From Flavobacteriaceae bacterium (GTDB taxonomy: Bacteria > Bacteroidota > Bacteroidia > Flavobacteriales > Flavobacteriaceae): DNA of 8,783 nt. The translations under genes were made by a program, and so were the position numbers. Positions 1 through 7,286 of this stretch are shown here, one piece after another. The notes under the pieces are model-generated. The model did not search any database and was not told the DNA's origin. It saw only the letters and a program-made list of their open reading frames with translations. Position 1 is the stretch's first letter; the number at the start of each line of letters is the position of its first letter. Where the stretch lies: contig DOIV01000263.1 of NCBI GenBank assembly GCA_003511845.1, positions 1 through 8,783 of the forward strand, written 5' to 3'.

Positions 1-1338
1 CCATGCGTCAAACAGTCGGGTTCTGTAGAAAATGATATTGATTCTCTAAAACTTATTAAACCAAAAGGCATATCAAATGTCCAAAATCAGTCAGATACTT
101 TAAGACAGAATAATCGTGAAATTATAAAAATAGATTCACTCAAATCACTTATTAAATCGCATAAATCGCAGATTAAATCACTTAAATCACATGTTGGTTT
201 ACTGAATGATCATAATAATTCACTTAAAATAAGTAAAAGTTTACTAGAAGAACGTTTTCTCTCACAAAAAAAACAATCAGACTCTTTACTTAAACCTTAT
301 TATACTATCCAGTTTGATTCTACTTTAAATAAAGATTTTTATAATTCAAAATTTAGAGTGTCAACAAATAAATTAACTCAAGACACTATTTATATTCCTT
401 TACCTAAAGAGAATAGACATATTGCCCCTGTAAAACATTTACAAGTAGACACCTTAAAAGTAATCCACAAAATAGCAAATGTAAATGTGGTGGCTGTAAA
501 TTATGTTGATGATCCTATTTGGTGGGAACAAAGAAATAGTATAGGCTTAGATATTAATGAGGCTGCTTTTCTAAACTGGAATGCTGGTGGTGTTAATTCC
601 ATTGCAGGTTTATTAAAAGTTGATTTGGTCAGGTCTTATAAAAAACTCCATGTACTTTGGAACAATGAATTTTATGTTCGTTATGGATTAAATCAACAAG
701 AAGAAAAAGGATTAAGAAAAACAGAAGACAAAATTGAACTGAATACTACTTTTGGTTACAGAAGAGATACTATTTCTAATTGGTTTTATTCTGTAAAGGC
801 AAATTTTAGAACACAGTTTACAGATGGTTATAAATACCCAAAGAAAAGTAGTCCTATTTCAAGAGTTTTTGCCCCTGCTTATTTGTTTTTAGGTGCGGGG
901 ACACATTATGAAAACAAAAAGCAAAATTTTTCGCTTTACTTATCTCTTGTGACTCTAAAATCTACATTTGTTTTAGATGAAAAATTGTCAAAAGAAGGTG
1001 CTTTTGGAGTGGTAAAAGGCGAAAAGTCAAGGCATCAATTTGGCTTTTTATTACAGAGTGTTTTTCGTAAAGAGGTGTTGAAAAATATATTAATGACCAA
1101 CAAATTAAGTTTGTATACTGATTATATAAAAGATTTTGGGAATGTAGATGTTAATTGGGAACTTAATTTTGGATTAAAAATCAACAAATATATCATGGCA
1201 ACTGTGGGTGCACACCTTTTATATGATGATGATATAAAATTCAAAGATGATATTGACAATGACGGTACTTTAGAAACTCTTGGGGCTAGAGTACAATTGA
1301 AACAGTTTTTAGGTATTGGAGTGATGTATCGTTTTTAA
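1..1338 (+). CDS. DUF3078 domain outer-membrane-type protein with coiled coil (5' truncated)
   Basis: The frame is open from base 1 and gives 445 residues before the TAA stop, so the gene begins outside the window. The GTG at 358 is an internal valine codon, and no in-frame ATG occurs before the barrel region. Residues about 44-82 form a coiled coil with hydrophobic residues at 3-4 spacing (I44, L47, I51, I58, L61, V65, L68, L75, L82). From W174 to the end the protein matches the DUF3078 family: the segments WWEQRNSIGLDINEAAF, NWNAGG, FGYRRDTISNWFYS, YKYPKKSSPISR and FGNVDVNWELNF are typical of it. Alternating polar and apolar strands and a C-terminal phenylalanine (VMYRF) suggest an outer-membrane beta-barrel. 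The function of the family is unknown to me. The long coiled-coil region before the domain is more than I expect for the family. It converges on dgt with a 47-nt gap in which I see no clear terminator. Confidence 0.85.
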   Translation, partial: PCVKQSGSVENDIDSLKLIKPKGISNVQNQSDTLRQNNREIIKIDSLKSLIKSHKSQIKSLKSHVGLLNDHNNSLKISKSLLEERFLSQKKQSDSLLKPYYTIQFDSTLNKDFYNSKFRVSTNKLTQDTIYIPLPKENRHIAPVKHLQVDTLKVIHKIANVNVVAVNYVDDPIWWEQRNSIGLDINEAAFLNWNAGGVNSIAGLLKVDLVRSYKKLHVLWNNEFYVRYGLNQQEEKGLRKTEDKIELNTTFGYRRDTISNWFYSVKANFRTQFTDGYKYPKKSSPISRVFAPAYLFLGAGTHYENKKQNFSLYLSLVTLKSTFVLDEKLSKEGAFGVVKGEKSRHQFGFLLQSVFRKEVLKNILMTNKLSLYTDYIKDFGNVDVNWELNFGLKINKYIMATVGAHLLYDDDIKFKDDIDNDGTLETLGARVQLKQFLGIGVMYRF

Positions 1339-1385
1339 AAACACGTTACCCCATGTGTCGAAATTATCATAAGGAAATAGTTTAC

Positions 1386-2726
1386 TTAGATCTCTACTCC
1401 ATTAATTTTTTTGTGCAAAAATATTGCTGCTCCGTCAGACATACTTGCTATATAATTACAAATAGAAAGGATTCTTTGATACAAATCATCACTTAAAACT
1501 TGATATTTTTCTGGTAATACCTCTAAGATTAAGTTATCATAACTAGATGCTTTCCCATTGTGAGAATTGTTTACAGCTGTAATAAAAACATCTAATAAAT
1601 CGGCTAAAACTCTATAACCAGAAATTTCTTTTTCTACAACTTCTTTACTCCTATAAATTTTCTGGACACTTATTTTAATAATGTCATTAATCTGAGCTTC
1701 ATATTTGCATTTATCCAATAAAGAAATTTGATAATCGCCCACTAAGATAGATTCTTCATTGGCTAAAAACACTTTAGAAGCTTCGTTTATTAAATTACCA
1801 ATTGCCAAAGCTCTTAAATAACTTAACCTATCTTTTTTGGTCTTTAATTGATGATATTTTTCGATATTAATAGTGTCTTTAACCAATTTTATTAAGTATT
1901 CTAAGGCGAATTCTTCTTCTATCAAGCCAAGGTTAATACCATCTTCAAAATCGATAATGGTATAGCAAATATCATCAGCTGCTTCCACTAAAAATGCCAA
2001 AGGATGACGGCTAAAGGTAACATCATTACCAGTTCTTACTTTTTTCAAGCCTAAATCTGTAGCAACATCAATATAGAGTTCTTTTTCTGACTGAAAAAAT
2101 CCGAATTTTTTATCGATAATATCTGCTGTTGGTTTTTTAGGTAAAGACTCTTTCGGGTATTTCATAAATGCAGCCAAAGTTGCATACGATAAGCGTAATC
2201 CACCATTAATCCCTTCTCTAGTCTCAGTTAAAATTTTAAATCCGTTAGCATTGCCTTCAAAATCTATCAAATCTTGCCATTGCTTATCGGATAACTCATT
2301 TTTATAATGCTGCCCCTTACCTGTTTTAAAATACTCTCCAATAGCTTTTTCTCCACTATGCCCGAATGGTGGATTCCCAATATCATGAGCCAAACACGCA
2401 CTGGCAACGATGGCTCCAAAGTCATTGGCTTGATAACCCAATTGCTGTAATTCAGGGTATTTTTCTAACAGCTGTTTCCCCACAATTCTACCCAATGAAC
2501 GACCAACAACTGACACCTCTAAACTATGCGTTAAACGCGTATGAACAAAATCGGTTTTTGAAAGTGGTATTACCTGTGTTTTATCTTGTAGGCTTCGAAA
2601 AGAATCAGAAAAAATAACCCGGTCAAAATCAACTTCAAAACCAATCCTAGTTTCATCTTGCTGGTTTCGTAATCTTTTTTTGGTGTCGCCAAAACGTTTT
2701 AAAGAGAGTAATTGTTCCCAGTTCAT
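1386..2726 (-). CDS. dgt: Deoxyguanosinetriphosphate triphosphohydrolase (dGTPase, HD superfamily)
   Basis: A 446-aa cytoplasmic enzyme expected to hydrolyse dGTP (and possibly other dNTPs) to the deoxynucleoside and inorganic triphosphate, affecting dNTP pools. The HD-domain signature is intact: H67 in RTRLTHSLEV, H114-D115 in LAHDIGNPPFGHSGE (H123 and E126 are the further conserved residues), and D251/D252 in FLVEAADDICYTIIDFEDG. The early motif DFDRVIFSDSFRSLQDKTQV (residues 33-52) and FEGNANGF (156-163) are also characteristic of bacterial Dgt. The length is near normal for the family. The ATG at 2726 gives the N-terminus MNWEQLLSLKRFGD, with no Shine-Dalgarno in front, as is usual in Bacteroidota. 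The gene stands alone, divergent from the receptor operon and convergent with the DUF3078 gene. I saw no convincing promoter; TATATTGC on minus, near 2750, is only a weak -7 candidate. Substrate breadth cannot be read from the sequence. Confidence 0.93.
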   Translation of the reverse strand: MNWEQLLSLKRFGDTKKRLRNQQDETRIGFEVDFDRVIFSDSFRSLQDKTQVIPLSKTDFVHTRLTHSLEVSVVGRSLGRIVGKQLLEKYPELQQLGYQANDFGAIVASACLAHDIGNPPFGHSGEKAIGEYFKTGKGQHYKNELSDKQWQDLIDFEGNANGFKILTETREGINGGLRLSYATLAAFMKYPKESLPKKPTADIIDKKFGFFQSEKELYIDVATDLGLKKVRTGNDVTFSRHPLAFLVEAADDICYTIIDFEDGINLGLIEEEFALEYLIKLVKDTINIEKYHQLKTKKDRLSYLRALAIGNLINEASKVFLANEESILVGDYQISLLDKCKYEAQINDIIKISVQKIYRSKEVVEKEISGYRVLADLLDVFITAVNNSHNGKASSYDNLILEVLPEKYQVLSDDLYQRILSICNYIASMSDGAAIFLHKKINGVEI

Positions 2727-2808
2727 TTGAATATGATTTAGATAGTTGCAATATACCTTTTTTTAAATTTATTCACTTTACATTAATTTAATAAAAAATG
2801 CTTTTTAG

Positions 2809-2863
2809 TAACATTTAGGTAAACAAAACGTAACGTCTTTTTAATGTTATATTAACATTGGCA
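2809..2863 (+). promoter_or_regulatory. Array of five 11-bp direct repeats (candidate OmpR/PhoB-type operator)
   Basis: Five consecutive 11-bp units start at 2809, 2820, 2831, 2842 and 2853. Their first seven bases are TAACATT, TAAACAA, TAACGTC, TAATGTT and TAACATT, and the last four bases vary. Four of the five fit TAAYRT(T/C). The last two units also form a perfect 7-bp inverted repeat, AATGTTA and TAACATT around a TAT spacer (2843-2859). The array ends on the putative -33 element of the promoter for the small secreted protein and the TonB receptor. PhoB and related winged-helix response regulators bind 11-bp direct repeats placed like this. Which regulator binds here is inference; a dimeric repressor on the inverted repeat is the main alternative. 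Confidence 0.5.
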
Positions 2864-2885
2864 TAGAACTGATTTCTTTCCTTTG
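2858..2885 (+). promoter_or_regulatory. Putative promoter of the secreted protein / TonB receptor operon
   Basis: TTG at 2858-2860 and TTCCTTTG at 2878-2885 are separated by 17 nt. This resembles the Bacteroidota -33 (TTTG/TTG) and -7 (TAnnTTTG) elements, although the -7 element has T in place of A at its second base. The ATG of the first gene follows 25 nt after the TTTG. The element is continued by TAT, as in the lipoprotein promoter at 6087-6114, which supports it. Confidence 0.5.
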
Positions 2886-2910
2886 TATCGTAAAATTTGT
2901 AAAAAATACT

Positions 2911-3288
2911 ATGATAAAGACAGCTCTTACCTTTGTATTGTTATTTGTTATTACAAGTACATTTGCTCAGAAAAAAGGATTTGTTCAGGGGCTTGTATTA
3001 GACAACGAGGCTGATAAAGAACCTTTAGCTTATTCAACTATCACAATTAAAAATACTCAAAAAAAATTGGAAACAGATAATAATGGCATTTTTCATGTTG
3101 TTTTAGATTCTGGAACTTATTATTTTGAATTTACATTTGCTGGATATCAAAAAATAAACCTACCTGTTGTTGTTAAATCGGGTGAGGTAACAACGTTAAA
3201 AAATGTAATTCTTAAAGCTCTTCAATTAAAAAGTATTGCTTTACATACTTCTAAAAACAATACCGATTTATTACAATACCATAATTAA
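2911..3288 (+). CDS. Small secreted carboxypeptidase-regulatory-like domain protein, paralogue of the receptor N-terminus
   Basis: A 125-aa protein with a signal peptide (hydrophobic residues 5-18, probable cleavage after A19 in STFA/Q). The rest is one carboxypeptidase-regulatory-like (CarboxypepD_reg) beta-sandwich, with GLVLDNEADKEPLAYSTI, the DNNG turn, GTYYFEF and FAGYQK. It aligns along its whole mature length with the N-terminal domain of the TonB receptor encoded 6 nt downstream. By eye I count about 34 identities over about 77 aligned residues, including EPL, KNTQ, GTY, GYQK and NVI. It stops just where the receptor's plug domain would begin, followed by two in-frame stops, TAA-TAA. 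It is therefore either a remnant of a tandemly duplicated receptor gene or a deliberate stand-alone periplasmic or surface domain. The intact signal peptide, start and frame favour an expressed protein. It is almost certainly co-transcribed with the receptor; no specific function can be assigned. Confidence 0.8.
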   Translation: MIKTALTFVLLFVITSTFAQKKGFVQGLVLDNEADKEPLAYSTITIKNTQKKLETDNNGIFHVVLDSGTYYFEFTFAGYQKINLPVVVKSGEVTTLKNVILKALQLKSIALHTSKNNTDLLQYHN

Positions 3289-3294
3289 TAAACT

Positions 3295-6051
3295 ATGAAA
3301 AATTTTATCTCTTTTGCATTAATGCTATTGGTAGCTGCCTCTTTTGCTCAAAACAAAGGAACAATTAAAGGTATTCTTCTAGACAAAGAAATGAGTAATG
3401 AACCCTTGCCTTTTGCTAATGTATTTGTTAAAAATACCCAAATAGGCACAACTACTGAATTTGAAGGAGACTATCAATTTCAAATTGACCCTGGTACATA
3501 TACCTTAGTGTTTAGCTTTGTAGGTTATCAAAAGGTTGAAGTGCCAAATATTATAGTTAAAGCAGATGAAATTACTACAGTGCCTAATGTTATTATTGGT
3601 GCAGCTGAGGGTGTTTCTCTTAAAGAAGTAATTGTAAAAGCAACTACGGGTAAAGAAACTGAAAAATCATTATTAATTCAGCAAAAAAAAGCGACACTAA
3701 TTAAAGAAAGTATTGGGGCTGTAAGATTGGCAAAAATTGGTATTTCTAATGCCGCATCTGCAACTTCAAAAATTTCTGGTGTAACAAAAAATGAAGGAAC
3801 AGGAGATGTATATGTACGTGGTTTAGGAGATAGGTATTTGTCTACAACTATGAATGGTCTGCCAATTCCGTCTGATGATGTAGAAAAGAAAAACATTGAT
3901 TTGAATTTATTTTCTACTGATATTATCCAAAATGTAGGTATTAGTAAAACCTATACTACCTCAAATTATGCAGACCAATCTTCTGGAACAATTGATATTA
4001 CTTCAAAAGAATTTACAAAAAATAGATTTTCATTGAGTATAAGAAGTGGACTAAATACAACAGTAATTCAAGATGATAGCTGGAGTTCATTTAAAACAAC
4101 ACAAAATAGTAAAGATATAAATTTCGGTTTTTATTCAACTAAAAGAAACTTAGCTGATGCTATAACCAGACAAAGCTGGAATACCGAAAACAAAAGTTCT
4201 CCTCTTAATTTTAAACTGACCTTGTCTGGAGAACAAAAATTTGAACTCTTTAACAAAAATGCATCTGTGTTTTTTGTAGCTTCTCATTTAAATGCTTTCG
4301 TTTATCAAAAAGGAATATTTAAAAAATACAGGTCAAATGTACTTGATAATAATTTTAATGATACAGACACATATCAATCAACTATCAATACAACTGCTTT
4401 ATTTAATTTTTCATTAAAACTTAATCCAGAACATAAATTTAGTTTTAATAGTCTTTTTGTTAACAAGACAATTGACAACCTATATGAACAAGGTAGAAAT
4501 GGTGAAGGTTATGTTTTTGATCAAGATCCTCAAGAATTTGGTGCTTTTGTTAGAGACCAAAACTTAAAAGAAACTCAGTTGTTAGTAAATCAATTATTAG
4601 GATATCATAATCTAAATAAAACAAATAAATTATCATGGGCATTAGGTTATAATATAGTAAAAGCCGATGAGCCTAATCGCATTAGAAACGAAGTAAATAT
4701 TATAAATAATACTACCGTACAATTTGCTCATGTTGGTGATTTTCAACAAAGAAAATCAAGTCAAAAAATTACAGATACTGAAATTAATGGTTTTATAAAA
4801 GATCAACTTATTTTATTAGAAAATGAGGATGGAGATCGTTTTTATAGGTTAAATATTGGTGCTAATTTTAGAAATAAAGAAAGAGACTTTAATACTTTGT
4901 TTGTTGGGGTAAGGGCTAAAGGTTTTCAAGTTTCATCTATAGATAATTTAAGTGCTGCTTTTACACAAAATAATTTTGACAATGGTAACATAACTTTAAA
5001 GACTCGACAAGCTGACACCTATAATGCTGTTCTAAATGTCTTAGCTGGTTACGTAAATATAGATTTTGGTTTTGGTAAATTTAGTGGTAATACGGGGCTT
5101 AGGTATGAAACAAATAATATAGATGTGAATTGGGATGTTGGTAACTACCCAGGAAGAGAAGGTTCAGTTCAAAACAATTACAACACTATTTTACCTAATG
5201 TAAATTTAAAATATGAATTAACTGAAATAAACTTTATAAGATTATCAGCAAGTAAAACAATAACACTTCCTGAGTTTAAAGAACTTTCTCCGTTTGAATA
5301 TGTGTCTCCTGTTGGTCGTGTAACTGGTGGTAACCCAAAGTTAAAAAAATCTATAAACTATAATTTAGACTTAAAATGGGAATTGTTTCCATCATCTGGA
5401 GGATTATTTTCATTTTCTAGTTTTTACAAAAGAATTATAGACCCAATAAATTTGGCTCAAGCAAGAGGTTCTTCCGGGAATTTTACTTTTGATAATACAG
5501 GAGACAAAGCAGATGTTATTGGTCTAGAATTTGAAACAAGAATAAATTTAATTAAACCTAATGAAGATGAGAATAACAGCACTTTAGATTTGAATTTTAA
5601 TGCTACAAAAATGTGGTTTAATCAAGATTTACACAAAGAATTTCAATATAAAAATAAAACTTCATCAAAATTACAAGGTGCTTCTGATTTTATAGTAAAT
5701 ACTTCTTTAAGTTATAGTAATACAAAAGAAAATGAGTTTACAGCTACACTATCAGCTAATTATTCATCTGATAAGATTTTTGCACTTGGTGCACCAGAAG
5801 ATTTTACAAATAGTGCAACATTATATAATGATGAAATTATTGAAAATGGATTTGTAAGTTTAGATTTAATTTTAAACAAAAAAATCACTAATAATCTATC
5901 ACTAAAACTTACAGGGAAAAACTTGCTAAATCCTAATATCAAGCAAACTCAAAAAGTGAGAAATTTAAGTACTCAAATTGAAACCAATGAAACGGTTGTT
6001 TCTTACAAAAAAGGAATATTATTAAACCTAAGTTTAAAATATTCTTTTTAA
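3295..6051 (+). CDS. TonB-dependent outer-membrane receptor with N-terminal carboxypeptidase-regulatory-like domain
   Basis: A 918-aa outer-membrane active transporter energised by TonB-ExbBD; the ligand is unknown. Domains in order: signal peptide 1-18 (ASFA/Q), carboxypeptidase-regulatory-like domain about 22-108 (EPLPFANVFVKNTQ, GTYTLVFSFVGYQK), and a plug about 130-240. The plug holds the motif VYVRGLGDRY (172-181) followed by TTMNGLPIPSDD, found in a recognisable subfamily of Bacteroidota and proteobacterial TonB receptors. The remainder is a 22-strand-type beta-barrel, and the protein ends in an aromatic-terminated strand (LNLSLKYSF) as expected for BAM-inserted proteins. The gene is intact. 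I do not recognise it as SusC: no SusD partner follows, and the next gene encodes an unrelated lipoprotein. It follows the small paralogous gene by 6 nt and probably shares its promoter. I could not assign a TonB box with confidence. Siderophore, phosphorus-containing or other ligands are all possible. Confidence 0.93.
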   Translation: MKNFISFALMLLVAASFAQNKGTIKGILLDKEMSNEPLPFANVFVKNTQIGTTTEFEGDYQFQIDPGTYTLVFSFVGYQKVEVPNIIVKADEITTVPNVIIGAAEGVSLKEVIVKATTGKETEKSLLIQQKKATLIKESIGAVRLAKIGISNAASATSKISGVTKNEGTGDVYVRGLGDRYLSTTMNGLPIPSDDVEKKNIDLNLFSTDIIQNVGISKTYTTSNYADQSSGTIDITSKEFTKNRFSLSIRSGLNTTVIQDDSWSSFKTTQNSKDINFGFYSTKRNLADAITRQSWNTENKSSPLNFKLTLSGEQKFELFNKNASVFFVASHLNAFVYQKGIFKKYRSNVLDNNFNDTDTYQSTINTTALFNFSLKLNPEHKFSFNSLFVNKTIDNLYEQGRNGEGYVFDQDPQEFGAFVRDQNLKETQLLVNQLLGYHNLNKTNKLSWALGYNIVKADEPNRIRNEVNIINNTTVQFAHVGDFQQRKSSQKITDTEINGFIKDQLILLENEDGDRFYRLNIGANFRNKERDFNTLFVGVRAKGFQVSSIDNLSAAFTQNNFDNGNITLKTRQADTYNAVLNVLAGYVNIDFGFGKFSGNTGLRYETNNIDVNWDVGNYPGREGSVQNNYNTILPNVNLKYELTEINFIRLSASKTITLPEFKELSPFEYVSPVGRVTGGNPKLKKSINYNLDLKWELFPSSGGLFSFSSFYKRIIDPINLAQARGSSGNFTFDNTGDKADVIGLEFETRINLIKPNEDENNSTLDLNFNATKMWFNQDLHKEFQYKNKTSSKLQGASDFIVNTSLSYSNTKENEFTATLSANYSSDKIFALGAPEDFTNSATLYNDEIIENGFVSLDLILNKKITNNLSLKLTGKNLLNPNIKQTQKVRNLSTQIETNETVVSYKKGILLNLSLKYSF

Positions 6052-6092
6052 ACTTTTAGTAATAATATCTTAATGTTAGCTTAAAATTGAAA
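6049..6092 (+). promoter_or_regulatory. Second 11-bp direct-repeat array, upstream of the lipoprotein gene
   Basis: Units start at 6049, 6060, 6071 and 6082 and begin TAAACTT, TAATAAT, TAATGTT and TAAAATT. The first unit includes the receptor's stop codon. The last two units match the promoter-proximal pair of the 2809-2863 array at 17 of 22 positions (TTAATGTTA, then TTAA, then ATTG, starting at 6070 here and 2841 there). Distance to the TTTG of the -7 element is the same in both arrays. The two outer units are weak and could be chance in such AT-rich DNA. Confidence 0.42.
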
Positions 6093-6114
6093 TGTAAAAA
6101 AAGATAGTTATTTG
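6087..6114 (+). promoter_or_regulatory. Putative promoter of the beta-helix lipoprotein gene
   Basis: TTG at 6087-6089, a 17-nt spacer and GTTATTTG at 6107-6114 followed by TAT. The spacing equals that of the receptor-operon promoter. The start codon lies 34 nt downstream of the TTTG. This suggests the lipoprotein is transcribed from its own promoter as well as by possible readthrough from the receptor gene; no terminator is visible in the 96-nt gap. Confidence 0.45.
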
Positions 6115-6147
6115 TATATATAATTAAAAAACAAAATTCAAAACAAA

Positions 6148-7182
6148 ATGAAAAATTCAATGTTAAAATTAGTAGGATTGTTAACCGTTTTCTCACTTAT
6201 ATTTGTGAGTTGTGATTCTGATGATGGGCCAGCTCCAAAACTTGATAGTGAAGTTATTAAGGAGTTAAAAAAAGGAGTAATGAAAGGTAAGTTGACTGAA
6301 AACTTTACTTTGGATCCTTCAAAAGTGTACAACTTAACTGGTTCTTTTATAGTAGAAAGTGGTGTTACTTTTATTATACCTGCAGGAACTAAAATTAAAG
6401 CTGATAAAGGTGGTACTGATGTCTACTTAGCCGTTTTAAAAGGTGGTAAAATTAAAGTAAACGGTACTGCGTCTAAGCCAGTTGTTATGTCTTCTGCTAG
6501 TGCTGAACCAGGTGATTGGGGTGGTCTAACTATTTGTGGTAAAGCAACTACTACTGCTGGAGTTGATGCTACTGCAGAAGTGGGTGGATTTATCTATGGA
6601 GGTACTGATGACGCTGACAACTCTGGTTCTGTTTCTTATTTAGTAATTAAAGGTACTGGAGCTCAAATTAATTCTGAATCACAATACAATGGAGTTTCTT
6701 TATATGCTGTAGGTAGTGGCACAACATTTGATCATATTGCAATTATTAATGGTGCTGATGATGGTATTGAATTCTTTGGAGGAACAGCTACCGCAAGCCA
6801 ACTCTATTTAGAAAATAATGAAGATGATTCTGTAGATTGGACTGAAGGTTGGAGTGGTAAAATTACAGATACTTATATCTCTCATACTATTGCAGGTTTT
6901 TCTACTGCTTTTGAAGGTGATAAAATAAATAACAACCCACAATTTGTAAACTTAACTGCAATTTCTACTGTAGGTGGAAAAGCGTTACAATTTAAAAAAG
7001 AATCTGGTGCTACAATTACTAATATCTTTTTAAGTGGATATGATAAAAATATCGACATGAAAGATGGTGGGCCATTAGAAAATGTTAAGATTGACGGTGA
7101 AACTGCATCAACTACTGCAACTTATGCTGAAGGAACAAAAGTTGATATTTCTGCATGGTCTTGGAGAGAAGCTAGCTTATAA
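6148..7182 (+). CDS. Surface-type lipoprotein with predicted right-handed beta-helix
   Basis: A 344-aa lipoprotein. Residues 1-21 form a lipoprotein signal peptide ending in the lipobox FVSC with C22 as the lipid anchor. The next residues, DSDDG, are acidic like the lipoprotein export signals described in Bacteroidota (SDD-type), which direct lipoproteins to the outer face of the outer membrane. The body is rich in G, T, N and short beta-strands (GSFIVESGVTFIIPAGTKIK, LKGGKIKVNGTASKPVVM, DWGGLTICGKA), the pattern of a parallel beta-helix. It matches a Bacteroidota family that databases sometimes mislabel as a multidrug transporter; it has no membrane segments and is not a transporter itself. 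Two acidic blocks, GADDGIEFFGG (202-212) and NNEDDSVDW (223-231), might bind a cation. There is no type IX secretion C-terminal domain. It follows the TonB receptor by 96 nt and probably serves the same process, for example ligand capture; that role is inference. Confidence 0.85.
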   Translation: MKNSMLKLVGLLTVFSLIFVSCDSDDGPAPKLDSEVIKELKKGVMKGKLTENFTLDPSKVYNLTGSFIVESGVTFIIPAGTKIKADKGGTDVYLAVLKGGKIKVNGTASKPVVMSSASAEPGDWGGLTICGKATTTAGVDATAEVGGFIYGGTDDADNSGSVSYLVIKGTGAQINSESQYNGVSLYAVGSGTTFDHIAIINGADDGIEFFGGTATASQLYLENNEDDSVDWTEGWSGKITDTYISHTIAGFSTAFEGDKINNNPQFVNLTAISTVGGKALQFKKESGATITNIFLSGYDKNIDMKDGGPLENVKIDGETASTTATYAEGTKVDISAWSWREASL

Positions 7183-7211
7183 AAAAAGGGAGTACATATT
7201 TGAATTAGTTG

Positions 7212-7243
7212 AAAAACCTGCAATAGTTATTGCAGGTTTTTTT
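7212..7243 (+). terminator. Rho-independent terminator after the lipoprotein gene
   Basis: Perfect 13-bp stem with arms 7212-7224 and 7229-7241, a 4-nt loop (AGTT) and a run of seven T at 7237-7243. The GC-containing core is CCTGCAAT paired with ATTGCAGG. It lies 30 nt after the lipoprotein stop codon and separates the receptor/lipoprotein locus from the marC-type gene. The A-run on the left arm means it could also act on minus-strand transcription. Confidence 0.92.
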
Positions 7244-7286
7244 ATGGTATTAGGCCTTATTTATAATTTTAGATTTTACATAAACA

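Noticed and set aside
133..195. Short repeats (AAATCACTTA, AAATCGC) that look like a small repeat array
   Set aside because: They are in frame and explained by repeated Ser-Leu-Lys-Ser type coiled-coil codons; this is not a CRISPR or mobile repeat.
358..1338. A 326-aa protein starting at GTG 358
   Set aside because: The same frame is open back to base 1 with continuous protein-like sequence including a coiled coil. The GTG is an internal valine and the gene is truncated by the window edge.
2366..2617. 83-aa plus-strand ORF inside dgt
   Set aside because: It lies opposite the conserved HD-domain coding region of dgt, has no family resemblance, and is an antisense shadow.
3678..3896. 72-aa minus-strand ORF inside the TonB receptor gene
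   Set aside because: It is antisense to the conserved plug domain, with no recognisable domain or promoter.
5760..5942. 60-aa minus-strand ORF inside the TonB receptor gene
   Set aside because: It is antisense to the barrel region and hydrophobic only because of the complementary codons.
6138..6332. 64-aa minus-strand ORF over the lipoprotein start
   Set aside because: It is antisense to the lipoprotein signal peptide and shows no independent evidence.
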